Origin: CAVQSS01 sp963746605
Lineage (GTDB): Bacteria; Desulfobacterota; RBG-13-43-22
NCBI GenBank assembly: GCA_963746605.1
Contig: CAVVCH010000034.1
Location: 1-64,000, forward strand
Length of the DNA: 64,000 bases
Reading direction: 5' to 3'
The notes under the pieces were generated by a model that was given only the letters and a program-made list of their open reading frames with translations, made no database searches and was not told the DNA's origin. Of this stretch, positions 1 through 12,447 are shown piece by piece (positions within the stretch are counted from its first letter, which is position 1; each line of letters begins with the position of its first letter). Position numbers and translations under genes: made by a program.

Positions 1-385
1 CCCTCTCGCCGCCAAGACACTCACGACGGCAGTACCGGGACACGCCTTCCCACGTTCCATGCAAGAGCAGCAGACCAGGCTCACGTCGCCTACATGCCGG
101 ACACCACCCGGCCAGTCAGCGGACACCCGCCGGGCTCATCCCAGGACGCTCCTCGGATGCGCCCCGGTTTGATGTCACCTGGATACGGAATGGACACTCC
201 GGACAGCGAGGAACTGCCCCGAAGGTTTGCGCCCCGTCCTGATCCCCTCAACCGTGTGTCGGTGCGCCTCCATCGCTGCGCGCCGACGGTCTTCAGCGAC
301 CCGGTGGGGTGATTTGAACCTGCCACAGGCGGCTCTGAAGGGCCATGCATTCCATGTCTGCACAGCGCCGCATCAAGGAACCTGC
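1..385. other. No gene recognised at left edge
   Basis: GC-rich sequence with several short overlapping open frames on both strands, as expected by chance at this composition. None has a recognisable motif, and none has a ribosome binding site that stands out. I see no tRNA or terminator here. Confidence 0.5.
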
Positions 386-765
386 CTACACAATCCGACT
401 GCCTTCTCGTTCATGACTGGCACACCAGAGAGGTGTCAGTCTGTGGGTGCTCGACTCCTTGCCGAACAGCTTCTGGGTGATTGCGGTCGATAGGCCGGAT
501 GCCGCGGTGCCGACACCGGCCAGCGCCGCGGTAATGGCCGGCGCCTTCTCCTTGAGGTGGCTTCGGGTCAGACCGTTGCCGTTGTTTGCAGCTGATCGAA
601 GGCCGCTTGACCTCGTTGATCACCGGCTGCAGGGCTGTGGTGGCCGAGCCTACGGCGGCGTCCAGGCTGGCCTTCGTGTCTGCCAGGGCAGTGGTGGGCG
701 CGCCCAGGCCGTCCTGGCAGGCTTGACCGCCACGAGCGCCTGCAGCGAGGACTAGGGCTGCCGCG
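386..765 (-). pseudogene. Frame-broken Ala-rich helical protein remnant
   Basis: Three consecutive minus-strand pieces in different frames read as one Ala/Thr-rich helical protein: a piece around 570-760 (with ALADTKASLDAAVGSATTAL), a short piece containing FDQLQTTATV, and a piece from about 600 down to 386 containing LKEKAPAITAALAGVGTAAS and ITQKLFGKES. The pattern of hydrophobic residues suggests amphipathic helix or coiled coil. I do not recognise a family. It lies beyond the end of the injection-system cluster and may be decayed or may carry sequencing indels; the absence of any single long frame keeps confidence low. Confidence 0.3.
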
Positions 766-1344
766 TCGGCGCACGCCGCCGCCGTCGGCGTCGGAGGTCG
801 GGCCGGGACGTAGTGGGCATGGTCGTCTGGGTGGGCGGGCTGGTGGAAGTCGCTGATGAACCTGCCCCGCCGCCCCGGTCGGGCCAGCACGGCACAGCCG
901 CGACCGCGGCGCCCCCCGCGTGGGGCGTCGAGCCACGAGAATGTGTCGTCCGCATGGCTACGAGCTCCCCTGTCGGCGGGATCACGACGCCAGCGATGCT
1001 ACCCGCCGAAGTCCTTGCCGACCCGTTCCCGGGGGCGCCCGAGTCGGTTTCCGCCCGGCACGGCGTGCAAGGCCCGTACCGCACCGGGCCTGTCCTGGTC
1101 GGCCGGATGACCCCGGGCTTCGAAGCACTCGAGAGTGTTGGCGGAGCGAGCGAACCACTCGGCAGGCGACGACGACTCGGCTCGGCGATCGAGATGATCG
1201 TGATCGTCTCGACGGTGAGACCCGCTGATAGAGGTCGTCCCCAACGCCATTGTGGCGCCGGTGACGTCGACGGCAAAGTCGCCAGGATGGGTCGCGGGGT
1301 ATTGCGCGGGTCGAGTTCCGGCGCGGCGCCGCGATGCGTCGCCG
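766..1344. other. Unresolved GC-rich stretch next to transposase remnant
   Basis: No intact gene. The C-terminal half of the neighbouring ISL3 transposase should lie here if the element were complete, but no frame continues its similarity. A minus-strand fragment near 1000-1160 (EWFARSANTLECFEARGHP) has a coding look, but I cannot assign it. Confidence 0.35.
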
Positions 1345-2090
1345 CTACCTGACCTCGGCCTCGTTGGCCAGTTTGATGACGTGGAACGGATCCGCGCACT
1401 GGCGCACGTGCGGCGCCTTGGTGTTGGTGGCCTTCTGGTAGGCACCGCCGAGGTCGAGCGAGATCGCCTGCAGCCGAGCACAACCGGGCTCACCCAGCTC
1501 GTCGTAGAAGCCTTCCAGAACCTGAGCGTTGCGGCCCTCAGCGGCCCACACCACGCGGCCGCCCTGGTCATGGTCGGCGACCACGGTCAGGTACTGGTGG
1601 CCCTTGCGGTAAGACACCTCATCAACGCCGATGCGCAGCAGTCCCGCCAGCCGGGTGCTGTTGATCTGCTCGCCGACGACCCGCGTGATGATCCCATCGA
1701 CGGTCTGCCAGCTGCTGCGCAGCAGCGTGCTGACCGCGGTCTTGTCGGTGTGCTGCGCGAGCCAGCCCACCACGTCTTCGAAGTCGCGGCTGTGCCGGGC
1801 CTTGGGCCGGGCCCAAGGCACCGCCTCGGTGCGCACCCGAGCACACCGTCGGCAGTCCAGCCGGCGCACCTCCGCCTCCAGCCACACCTTCGATGCTCCC
1901 AGTCCAGGTGGCGCCACCGGCGCACCGACCGGTCATAGACACCCGTGCCGCGCTTGCCACACGGACACACCGGCCGGCAGGGACGGCGTCGTCGCAGCCC
2001 CAGAACTAGCCCCTCCTCGGCGAACGAAACGGTGGCCACCGACGCCCCGGGAAGGTCCAACATCTTGTTGAATGCCGTAGTGACGCGCAC
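1345..2090 (-). pseudogene. ISL3-family transposase, frameshifted and 3'-truncated
   Basis: The N-terminal piece, from a GTG at about 2090, carries the ISL3-type Cys motif (CRPVCPCGKRGTGVYDRSVR, zinc-binding). Near 1,900 the frame shifts into a 190-residue piece with the DDE-core signatures of ISL3 transposases: IGVDEVSYRKGHQYLTVVAD (first Asp), then SLDLGGAYQKA (second Asp) and ADPFHVIKLAN. The protein then stops at 1,345, so the C-terminal catalytic Glu region is missing. It cannot be an active transposase as read. It sits just past the 3' end of the baseplate arm of the injection-system cluster, so it marks a boundary where rearrangement could have occurred. Family assignment is firm; whether the breaks are biological or from sequencing is not. 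Confidence 0.75.
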
Positions 2091-2265
2091 GTGTCTGGAC
2101 CCCTCGCTCGACAGCCTTCGACAGCCTCGACCGTAGGACCCCCAGCCGTGCGCGTCACCCGCGCCCCACACAGGCGCAGATCACCTACAGCGCCAAGCGA
2201 TTCACTCCTCAAACCCAGGTCAACCGACCCACAGAAAGCCGAGGAGGACCCCATTCAGCGGCCTC

Positions 2266-5200
2266 CTAGAGGGCGACTCCGGCGATGAAGCCTGTCAGGG
2301 CCGCCACGGCCTGGCTTGCTGCCTGGTCCGTCAGGACCCCGTCGAGTTGCTGCTGCGCTTCGGTGCGTTCACGCGCGGCCGCCACCAGGTCGTGGACCAC
2401 GATGATCTCGACGGTCACTTCAAGCTGCTCGAACGCCTCTTTGAGGAGGTCACCGGTCGACCGGAAGCGCTCCTCTGTGAGCAGCACGATGCGTCGCTCG
2501 GGCTTGTTGTCGAAGGCACGGTCGGCTGCCGTCCGCGCGGCCCCTAGGTCGAGGGAGGGCGCCTGGGGTCTAGCGGAGACGTCCTCGGGCAGCCGTGGCC
2601 GCGAGCTGTTCGCGCGAGACCGCGAGCTGGATCGCGCTCCGGGTCGACTTCATCCTGAACACGCCCGTCCTGGTCGGCACCACCATTAGGTCGTTGCTGG
2701 CGACACCAAGCCAGAAGGCGAACGTCCGGTCGATGGTGAACGCCGAAGCACCGGTTGTGGTCGAGAGAAGGAGGTCCGACAGCGCGAGCGAGCACCTCAC
2801 TCGGTCATCTGTCTGTCGCTCGCGCAGGAGGGTAGCACACGCTCCAGGAAGGCTCGGCTGGTGTGGGTCAGTTGCCAGACGACGGCTTGGTCGCCTTCTA
2901 CCTGCCTGAGGCTGACGCCACCGGACATGGCGACGGGCGTCGTGCCGACCAGGCCCTGGCCCCACAGGTCAACGTCCGCTGTCGAGAGCGGGAAGGGCAG
3001 TTCCACCGTGAGTCGAAGCGGCGGGTCGTCGTCGACGGCTGGCGCGGGCGCCCGGTCGAGCGCTACTACCGCCAGCCCCTCCGATAGCTCTGCGGGGGTT
3101 ACCAGTTCGGCACTGCCCAGGGGCCGAGGATTCGGGCCGAGAAGGACGACACGCTCGCGCCGTTGGCTGCCCGGTCGGCCCGCGTCGGCGGTCGCGGTGA
3201 CGGTTAGCTTGGTCGGAGGTTCGTCGGGTACACTGTCGTCGACAAGGCTCAGGGTCAGCATCTGAACGCCACTGACGTCGCCCAGGTGCCAGAAGCACCG
3301 CGACGATGCCGTCTGAGTCGCTGACCAGGTCAATCGCGGCGGCGCCGTCAGCCAGCCCGTCGATGGTCGCGGCGACCGATCCCGACGCCACGACGCATCG
3401 CACGGTCGCGTTGGCGACGGGGCCGCAGGTTGTCCGGACGATGACCTCCACGGCGCGTGACAGGTCCGTACCGGGGGCGCCGACCTGGCCGTCGCCGGTG
3501 ACGAGCAGCAAGGACCGGACCGTGGTCAGCCGGTCGAGCGCCCCTTGCACGGTGTGGACCCCGGTCATCGCTACACAGTCGCCGGCGTCGTACCAGACCT
3601 GCTCGGCGATGCTCAGCCCGTGCCGTGAAGTGGATCGGGGCGCCGGCGGGGGTCATGGAGTCGCCGATCAGCTGGGCGGTCACGGTCTGGTTGGGCTGGT
3701 TGGGGTCGACGTCGAGCCGCCAGGCGCAGCGCGCGATCCCGTCACCGTCGGTGGGGACGTCGAGGGTGGAGCCCCCGACGGTGGCCAGTTGAGTCGGGTC
3801 GGGGGCCACGTGCCGGCCGCCGAAGCGGTGAACTGCACCGTCGCGCCCGGCTCGGGGGTCCCGTTGCTGGAGACGAGGACTTGCAGCGGCTCGGGCAGCG
3901 GCTGGCCCGGCATGGCTTCTTGGCCGTCGCCGCCGACAAGGGAGAGAGCGAGGGGGCGCGCGCTTAACTGGGTCAGGTGGGCGAACAGGTGCCGACAGTC
4001 GGTGGTGCGCCAGGTCCCGTCTTCGCGTCGCTCGAGCAGGGCGATCGGCGCGTAGTGGTGGGTGATTCCGTCGGGTGGCTGGAAACTGGGTTCGCCGTTT
4101 GGGAGGCGGTCCCATTCCACGTCGCCGGCCAGGTCGCCCGGTGCGGCGTCCGTGCGCAGGTTCGCGGTCCGCGCGGGCACCATCCAGTAGTCCCGGTGTG
4201 CAGAACGCCGCCGGGCTCGAACGCCACCTGCACCCCGTCTTCGAGCGGCAGCCACTCGACGGTGTCGGGGACGGCTACGGCGGCCTTTGATTCCCACCGG
4301 CGGACGACCGCATCCTCGCCTACGTCCTCCTGGCTTGGCGCGGAGCCGTTGAGCCACTCGGCCACCGGCAGCCGTACGCCGTCGGGGGTGTCCAGTCGGG
4401 CGAGGTAGCCCGGCTCGCCGCGCAGCGCGCGTTCGCGGGGGAGCACCTCGACCCACCCGTCCTTGACGAACCCGAGGCGGTCGTCGCGGCCGGGGGCGGC
4501 GACCGTGAGGACGTCCCCGTCGAGCGTGTCCAGACGGGCCACCACCGAGCCGTTCTCGCGTGACCAAACGAATGTGGCGCCTGCGCCTCGGTCGTCGCTG
4601 GCGTCGTGGATCTCGACCCGGTAGAGCTGGTTCTCGAGGCGGCGGTAGCCGGCGGTGACCGGCACGATGCCGGCGCGCGGGTCTTGCTGGGTGGACTGGG
4701 CCTTGGCGCGCATCCGGCCGGTGGTCGGCGCGAACGGCGGCGTCCACCCGGCGAGGTCGTCACAGGTGTTCACGGTGCCGGCGTCGGTGACCCGGATCTG
4801 CCATACGGTGCGGGCACGGGTTGTCGTGTCCGGTCCTTGCAGGGCGACCTCGAGCAGCTCGGGTTGCTCCACGGCGCTGACGTGCTGGAGCCACACGTCA
4901 AGGTAGGCGACGTACTTCCCGGTGCCCTTTGGCAGTTCGAAGCCGGGCAAGTCAGGTTGCTGTTCGATCGGGACGTCGTGCTCGTTCTCGCACAGGATGC
5001 CGTCGACGTAGTAGCGGCCGGCCGTCACCGTGATCTGGTCTGCGGGGCAGCCGGCGTCCGGATCGGTGACCGGGCAGGTGACCGCCATCCCGGCTTCGTA
5101 CCGGGGCCCGCCATGGGAGCCAATGGTGTCGAGGGCCGTGCGCTGCTGCAGGTGGCCGGCGATGTCGCCTTGCTCGTTCCAGTCAGCGTCGAGCAGTACC

Positions 5201-5274
5201 CGCCCCTGCTGCATCAGCACCTGGTTGTAGTGGTGGTCCTTGCGGAACGTCCGCCTGCTGAAGTCGCCCTTCAT
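2266..5274 (-). CDS. DUF6519-type large structural protein of contractile injection cluster (frameshifted)
   Basis: About 1,000 residues if the frame shifts are joined. The start MKGDFSRRTFRKDHHYNQVL is typical of DUF6519 proteins, a family found in actinobacterial phage-tail-like clusters; function is not established, probably a tail-fibre or accessory baseplate component. After about 480 residues come Ig-like or beta-rich segments (VQFTAS, then PIHFTAR), a segment SIAEQVWYDAGDCVAMTGVH typical of these proteins, and a C-terminal part ending in TGFIAGVAL. Frame changes occur near 4,197 (a G missing from a G run), 3,815, 3,627, 3,300, 2,800 and 2,590. The ATG at 5274 is chosen over that at 5277 because GAGG lies six bases upstream. 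It is the last gene of the leftward arm, nine bases after the gpI-like gene. Confidence 0.75.
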
Positions 5275-5282
5275 CATGCACC

Positions 5283-7448
5283 TCACGTAGTGAAGAAGAT
5301 CCCAGCTTCTAGCCCGAAGCGCAGGTAGTCGTCCAGTTGTGCTGTCAGATGGGCGACCCGCCGTCGTTGCTGGAGGAAGTGGTAGACCCCCATTTCTCCG
5401 TCGTCGTCCGCGCCGGCGCTGATCTCGGCCGGGCACTGCTCGTGCAGCTGACCGAACCGGGGGTCGAAGGGGTCGGTGCTGGCAAACCAGGGTGCGACAG
5501 GGGTCGGCGAGCCGGGGTCGGGCTGGCAGCGGTAGCGGCGGGGGGTCCGCGACTGCAGCGGCAGGAAGGAGTAGCGGATGCAGCCTGGCTGGCGGCGGTG
5601 CACCTGGACGACCCCGCGCAGGATGGCATTGCTCGCGTTTAGGCTACGTGCGCTGGTGCAGCCCAGCAGCGTGGAGCTGTCCACGTCGACGCGGCAGTCT
5701 GGCGCGTCCACCGACGGCAACGCCGTTGACGCATCCGCGTGCAGGATCGAGTCGATTATGTTCAGCTGCGCGACGCCGCGCAGATGGGCCGCCGCGCAGA
5801 TGGTCCGCTCGAGGTGGACCGAGAGGTGGGGGTTGTTGATGGCGGTGACCGTGGCCGAGCCGGGCGATCGTCCGGGCCGGTCGCTGCGCAGCGTGCACCC
5901 GGCCAGGACGAGCCTTGACAGCCCACCCGGGGGGACCAGTACCTCGCCCTCGACGGACAGCCCGCTGACTATCAGCTCGCCGCCGACCGAAGCCGACCCT
6001 TCGGTGCCGCTGACCGTCAGCGAGCCGACCAGATGCGGCCGCAGGCCGGCGGCGATGATGCTGTCGGCGTTGCGTTGGGGTTCGCCGGCGGTTGGCTCCT
6101 CGGTGGCTGGCGAGTTGCCGCAACTAGGACCAGTCGCTCGCCGGGGGCGAGGGAGATGCGGACGTCCTCACGGTAGATGGCGCTGTCGATCACGGCGATG
6201 ATGCCGGTCTGCTCGCGGTGGTGGTGTGCCCGTCGGTGGCGCGGCGGGTACGCCAGAGCCGCACAGCCTCCGAGATTGTCCGGACCACGGTCCCGGGAAT
6301 CGGGTCGGCGTCAGCGCTGACCCCGACTTGCCAGTCCACCCCGGCAGCCTCGGGTCCGAGCACGGCGGTGGTGAGCGCTCTGCGGTCCCACGGCCCGGCC
6401 CCCAGGTCGCCGGGGAAGCCGTAGGAGTAGTCGACGTGGACACGGGCGGGTTGCACACCGGCCGGCAGCGTGAGGCGGCCGAGGACGGGGTCGACGGCCA
6501 CCGGGCCACCGGGGCCGCCGCGGGGGCGGGTCCATGCGCTCAGGTCGCAGCAGACCAGCGGGACCGCCGGGGCGGACCCGTCCCACCAGACCCGAACGAG
6601 CGCGGCCGGCGGCGGCTGCTGTACCGGTGCCGGGAACGGCGGGCACCGGGGTTCCTCGTCGAGGTGGGCCGGCTCCTCTGCGCGTAGCAGACGGTCGAGC
6701 AGCCGCCGACTCAGCGGCCCGGGCACGTCGATCTCGGTGGTCGCCGCTGGACGAGTCGCCGCCTAGGTCGGCCGCGGCGCCGGGCCGGTTGAAAAGCGGC
6801 ACGTCATGTCCCCCCGGGTCGAAGGTCCAGCGTCCCTGCGTGGCATCGACGGCGCGCGCGTCACCGGACTCGACCGGGTAGCTCGCCAGCCGCCATAGGT
6901 GCAGCCCGAACGAGGGGATGTCGTAGCGGCCCCGTCGTACGTCGATGTGGCGCACGTCTGCGGTCCGGGCCGCCTCGCTGAACGGGCCGTCGAGCAGTTC
7001 GAGACTGTCGACGTCCCGCAGATCGATCGTGCCGCCGCGACCTGCACGTACGTAGTCGACGTGCTGGGTGGTCCCGAGCAGCTTAAAGTACTCGACGACC
7101 CGGGCCGGCCAGCCCGTCACATCCCGCGCCAACTGCTCCGAAGACTGCCGGGGTGCCCTTGCGACGGCGCAGCCGTAATGTATCGGCGACCAGGGCGCGC
7201 TGGCTCACCCCACCTGCGGGAATGCCGGTCAGTCCCTGCACGCCGAGCAGGTCCCCGAGGTAGGGCACGACCCAGTTCTGGCAGGTCTCGATGAACCAGT
7301 TGTCGTAGAGCTGGTCGACGTCATCGACGAGCCGCTGCAGTTCCTGCTCGACGATGGCGAGCAGTCCGCGCAGGGGAGAGCCCTGTTCGACGTCCCGCAT
7401 CCGGTGGATGACGGGAAGCAGATCGTACAGGGGCTGGGGCCCGGTCAT
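5283..7448 (-). CDS. gpI-like phage tail protein of baseplate (frameshifted)
   Basis: The N-terminus (LYDLLPVIHRMRDVEQGSPL, then QLYDNWFIETCQNWVVPYLG) matches the tail protein I family, which in contractile tails joins the baseplate wedge to fibres. A frame change near 7,140, where one G too many sits after GTPAVF, leads to EQLARDVTGWPARVVEYFKL, which restores family similarity. Further shifts lie near 6,760 and between 6,200 and 5,700. The C-terminus, HLTAQLDDYLRFGLEAGIF, is the usual end of the long actinobacterial version, which carries a beta-helix-like middle. ATG at 7448 overlaps the stop of the upstream baseplate gene (ATGA), so translation is coupled. Confidence 0.78.
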
Positions 7449-10016
7449 CGCTTCATCTCCATCACCTCGACCCCGCCCTCGGCCAGCAGCAGCAGCTGGG
7501 CCGGACGCACGTCGCTTGCGCCGAACGGGTCATGTCCTGCGATATGCAGCCGGCGTCGCAGTCGCCGGGCTTCGGGGGAGCGCTGCACGGCGTCACTGGC
7601 GGTCAGCACCTCGACCACGCCCGACGCGCCCGTCAGGTGAAGCGCGGTCATCCGGACCGCCACCACACCCGGCACAGACTGTACGGTCGAGAGAACCTCG
7701 GATGTGGTGACCGGCTGGGCGAAGTCGCGGCGGGCGAGGGCGAAGTGTGACGTCAGCGTGGTGTGGACCTGCTTCTGGACGGTCGCGAACAGCAGGGTGG
7801 GGTCGACCAGCACCTCGACGCCGACGACGAAGCGCACCGCCTCGAAGTCGTCGACGCGCACCGCTCTGGCAAGGTCGCGCACCCGCTCGAACGCCTCGCG
7901 TAGATGGCCCAGGGTGAGCTCGCTCATCGCCTCACCGTCGGGCGCGGCGACGGTGACGTGCACGAACGGCGCCGTGCCATCAAACAGCACCACCGCGCGG
8001 GATTTGGCCACCCCCACGAACGCCCGAGCGAAGTCGGCGTGATCCTGGACCGACACCACCCGGTCCAGGGTCAACACAGTGACCGGGGCGTTGGTCCGGG
8101 CCTCGTCGACCTGTTCAGGGCTGGTGCCGCCGGTGGCCGGCAGGGGGTTGACCACCGCCGTGATGCCAAGCGGGCGCTGCTGCAGCAGGGACACCGCTCC
8201 CGCTTGCGCGTCACCGACCGGTCCGATGCCGCTGCGGTACCGAGCGACGACATTCTCTTGCCCGGTCGGCAACCGCGCGCCATGCTCGCCGTCGCCGAAC
8301 CCTACGGTGGCCTGGCCCTTGTCATCGATTCGGACGACGTAGGCCTTCTCTTGCGGCCCGGCCAGGAACAGTGACGCCACCTGGTGCCACAGCACACCGT
8401 CGACGCGCACCTGCAGCGTGCTTTCGATGCCGCTCGCGGTGGATGCGGTGAGGTGGGTCAGGTCCTTGTGCTTGAGGGTGAACCGCTGGAAGCGAAGGGT
8501 GCCGTCGCCGTCGCCGAGCACCTCCGCGGCGATCGTCTGACCATGGGTGGCGGTGACGACGTTGGCCAGGACCTGGACCGAGTCACGCGTCAGCGATCGG
8601 GGCAGCGGGTCGCGCAGCGAGACGGTCCCTGCTGGCCGGTCGATCTGGTCGATCCGCGTGAGGTGGGTGACCGGCGCGCCGTCGGAGTAGGACGTGCCGG
8701 TGACGAGGACCCGCCGGTTCGGGGTGAACGGCTCGACGGTGCCCACCTCAAGGGTGGGGCCCGCCACCTCGGCTGGCAGCGGCTCGCTGGCCAGGTTCAG
8801 CCGGTCGCTATCGGTGAGTACCACGACCGCGCGCCGGCTGAAGGCCTGCACCGCCGCAACGTCGGTGTGCAGGACGACCCGGGTGGTGCGGCTGGTCATC
8901 GCGAAGTCGGTTCAGGGCGGCGATCTGGGCGTCGGCCACGGTGCAGACGTGGTCGGGCAAGGCTCCGCTGTCTGGCTGTTCGCGCAGCACCAGCCAGGAC
9001 GTGGCCCTCAACGTCGGGTAGGCCTGGTCCAGGTGCAGTACAGGACGAGTCTGGTCGGTCCCGTCGGGCAGTTCGAGGCCCGGCCAATCCCGCTGCGCGT
9101 CCGTCACTGCCGGGGCCGGGGGAGGAGCGGGAGGAGGGGCTGGGAACCGTTTCCGGACTTGGTCGGGCATCGTACGGAAGTCGGGTGCGTTGTGCCCGAA
9201 CACGGAGCCCCGCAGCCGTAGGGCGTGTACCTCGGTGTTGGCCGGCCAGGTCCCGGTGAGCGGGTCCGCCCACGTCACCAGGGTGCTGGAGACATCGTCC
9301 GCGGCCCTGGCGGGCAGCGGCGTGACCGTGCTGAGGAGGCGCACCTCGCGGCGGCCGGAGTCCGGCTGCTCGGCGTCCGCCGGGGCGCGCGACGAACAGC
9401 AGGGCGTCCCCGACGGCCAGCCCGGTGGTGACTCCGTTCAAGGTAGGCCCGGACCGCTCCCGCCGCGAGCGACTGCGCCCTGCGGCGCCGCAGCGGCACG
9501 GCGTTGCCGGTCACGCTTGCGAGCAGGTCCTCGTCCGTCTCGTAGGTTTGCGGGAGCTGGTCCTGGGCCGGGACGCTGCGCACCGGGACGCCGGCCCCGG
9601 CGGCTGCTGTAGGGGGTGAGCCCTCGGCGGCCAGCACCGTGAAGGACAGCGCGGTGGCGGCCGCAGCGCCAGGTGCGCAGTTCGTAGCCGATGCTGCGGG
9701 CCAGTTCAAGCAGGGATCGTTGCTCGGTCGCGGTGCCCAGGTAGCCCTCGTTCGCGATCCGCTCCTGGTAGAAAGTCACCACGTCGGCGAGCGTCGCGAA
9801 CGCGTCTAGCAGGGCAATGCTGGGGTCCTCGGTGCCGCGCGCCGTCAATGCGGGCAGGTGCTGCTCGAGCGCGCCCAGCATCCTGCGCAGCACGGTGGCG
9901 TACGTGCCGCTGCGGTAGGCCAGTTTGGAGCGGCCGGGCGGGTTGGACACAGACGGGTCCGCTTGGGTGGGGCCGCAGCAGCCGCAGGTGCTGGCGGCGT
10001 CTGGTGTCGAGGTCAT
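7445..10016 (-). CDS. Putative baseplate assembly protein, gpJ-like, second copy (frameshifted)
   Basis: Joined, this is about 850 residues and matches the 'putative baseplate assembly protein' family (TIGR02243-like). N-terminal hallmarks are PSIALLDAFATLADVVTFYQ, ERIANEGYLGTATEQRS and LLELARSIGYELR; later QLPQTYETDEDL; then an intact 484-residue C-terminal stretch with FGDGEHGARLPTGQENVVAR and VSVQDHADFARAF, the gpJ-type wedge core. Frames change near 9,665, 9,445, 9,340 and 8,905. The protein would form the outer wedge ring of the baseplate. The ATG overlaps the preceding gpJ-like gene's stop by ATGA, and the following gpI-like gene overlaps likewise, so the three are translationally coupled. 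Confidence 0.82.
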
Positions 10017-12444
10017 GACCCTCCCACCAGCACAAAGTCGATCCGCCCGTTCTCCGGCCGGTCTGGGTCGCTGTCACAGCGGGCCACCTCGAGCCGGCTC
10101 ATGGGGATCTGGCCAGCGTCCCGCTCGCCCTGAGACGGCAGCCCCCAGCGACGGAAGCGATTCGGCGATCCGGCGGGTTCCGAGGTGTCGACCCAGCTGA
10201 CGCCGGGCACGGCCGTGGCGGCGGCGGCGACCGCGCTCAGGTACACCGGCTGGGCGAAGGTGAACTTGTCTGGGTGGAAGAAGCCTGGGCCGGTGTTGGT
10301 TTCGGTCGAGGAGAACACCGTCCGCAGCTCCTTTCGGACGGTATCGCGCAGGTAGCCAGTCGCCACCCCGACCGTCAGGACGATGTCCAGGGCCACGAAG
10401 GTCGGTGCCTCGACCGCGACGTCATAGCCGGCCATCCTCACTCGCTCGAGTTGAGCCTGTACGTCATCGCGGAAGCTACCGTCCACCGGCCTGCCCCCCA
10501 TACGGTCCACCGTGACCAGCTCGGTGTACCAGGAACCGGTCCACCGGCGGGTCGTGACGGCGCGCTGGACCCGGGGGTCGCGCTTTGCGATCTCGGCGTA
10601 ATCGTCGTCGGTGACCGCGCGCTCCTGGACCCGGAAGGCCTGCGGCGCCCACTGGCGCACCTGCTCGATGTCCTGCGGGTCGGCGCCGCCGGCGGCCGCG
10701 ACAGGGTTTCGGACGGACACTTCCTCGATCGGCTCGACCAGGCTCGTGAGCACATCGGCACCGACGTTGCCGGCGGTCCCGCCGCCGACGAGGTAGCCGG
10801 CGACGAACTTGTCTCCTGGGGTCGGCCGCCGACCCAGGGTGCCGTCCCCGAATCGGATCCCGGCCCGCCCGTCATCCTGCATCTCCACCACAAAGGCTGT
10901 CGCGAACGGCGTGCCGTCCAGTAGGTCGCGTGCGGGTGTCCAGGCGCGATGGCCGTCGAGAGCGACAGCACCGCGGGCACGGCCAGCTGCGGCTGCAGAT
11001 CATCCAACGCCGACACCGCTGGCCGGGCCCGCGCCGACGTGTCGTCGTACGGTACGCAGAACGCCAGGCCGGCGTCCGCGCAGGTGCGGCCGGTAGCGGC
11101 CCCGGCCGGGGACCCGCGGCGGCACCAGAGGCTGCCGGTCGATGAGTCGCCCATGCTCGACGAGCACCACATTGCCGCGCGCGACGGAGGCGTTGACCGG
11201 CGGGTCGCAGCGCCCTTGCGGGTATGACCACGCGCACAACGGGAACGGCAGCGCGTCCTGTTCGTGCCAAGTGACGGCCACTAGGTCGGTGCCGGTCACC
11301 GGGTCGTGGTCGTCCTGCGGGTCGGCGGCGAGGCGCACCACCCAGCGGTGCGTGCGGTCCGCGTCCTGCAGCCGGCCCTCGACACCGCCGCGAACCTCCT
11401 CCAGCAGGAGGGCGTCACCGGCACGCAGGCCCAGGCCGGTCGTCGTGCCGACCAGGGTGGCGGTTGTGGCACCGCGCGGCAGGCAGCACCGAAGGTCTCC
11501 CCACGTGTAGAGCGGGATCTCGTTCTGCGCGGCGTGCAGTCTCAGCGGGTGCAGTGTCCGGAAGACGGTGCCGCCCTCGGGTGAGCAGAATCTCGCGGCC
11601 GGCCTGCACCACGACGTCGTCCGCGTGCCGATCGACGGTGGCGACGACCCAGGTGCGTGCCGCCGCGCCCTCGTGCATGCGGTAGTCCAGCAGCCGTGCA
11701 TGCCGGGCGACCGACACGCGCTGGCGCGCTGTACCGAGGTAGGCCTCGGCGGCGACCGCGTCTTGGGCGCTGGCCAGGTGGTCACCGACGTAGGCGAACA
11801 GCTCGACCAGCATCACACCCACATCCGCGGGGTTGCGGTCGACCCACTGCGGTAGCACCAGCGACAGCCGGTCCAGCAGCATGCCACGCAGACTCGTGTA
11901 GTCACGGTTGAGGTAGTCGATGATCGGTGCCGGCGTGCGCTCGGGCGGGCAGCTGTGCGTTACCCGGCAGTCACTTTCCTGCAGCCACTCCACCCGGAAG
12001 GTGAAGTCGGCGCCGGCCAGCCGGAGGTCGAAGCCGTGGGCCAGCGGGTCGCGCACGCCGAAGTGGTACATCGACGCCGACCCGACGGTGGCCGTGCGGA
12101 CCACAAGCGTGGACGCGGCGCCGGGAAGCGCTTCCGAACACCTCGACGTCCTGCACGCTCACCCGTGCGGGATCGGCCTGGCGGGCTGCGGCCAGGTGCT
12201 CGGCCGGGTAGGCCCACAGCACGGGCACCACCACCCCGCCCGCCGTCACCGGACGGATCTCCACGTCGTCGGCACCCAGGCCCTGCGGGAGGGGGAGCAG
12301 GCAGTTGACCACCAGGGTGCGCCAGGGCGGGACGTCGGGCGGGTGGCCGGTGTCGACCTCGACGCCGTCCACGCCGTTGAAGCGGCCGTCGGCACGCGTC
12401 GAGTCCGTCCTTCGGCCCGTGTCGTCGCACACGTACTGGTCCAT
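10013..12444 (-). CDS. Putative baseplate assembly protein, gpJ-like, first copy (frameshifted)
   Basis: Begins MDQYVCDDTGRRTDSTRADG, continues after a shift near 12,115 with MYHFGVRDPLAHGFDLRLAG and PAPIIDYLNRDYTSLRGMLL, the usual N-terminus of the first gpJ-like protein in these clusters. Further shifts lie near 11,560, 11,150 and 10,900. The last 290 residues are intact: IRFGDGTLGRRPTPGDKFVA, YLVGGGTAGNVGAD and ERAVTDDDYAEIAKRDPRV are gpJ core motifs. It forms the inner part of the wedge together with the gp25-like protein encoded just upstream. ATG at 12444 lies close to the end of the gp25 gene; the stop overlaps the next gene. Confidence 0.82.
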
Positions 12445-12447
12445 GGC

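Noticed and set aside
300..330. Possible tRNA T-arm (GGTTCAAATC in reverse complement)
   Set aside because: Flanking bases do not pair to form the T stem and no acceptor or anticodon arm is present.
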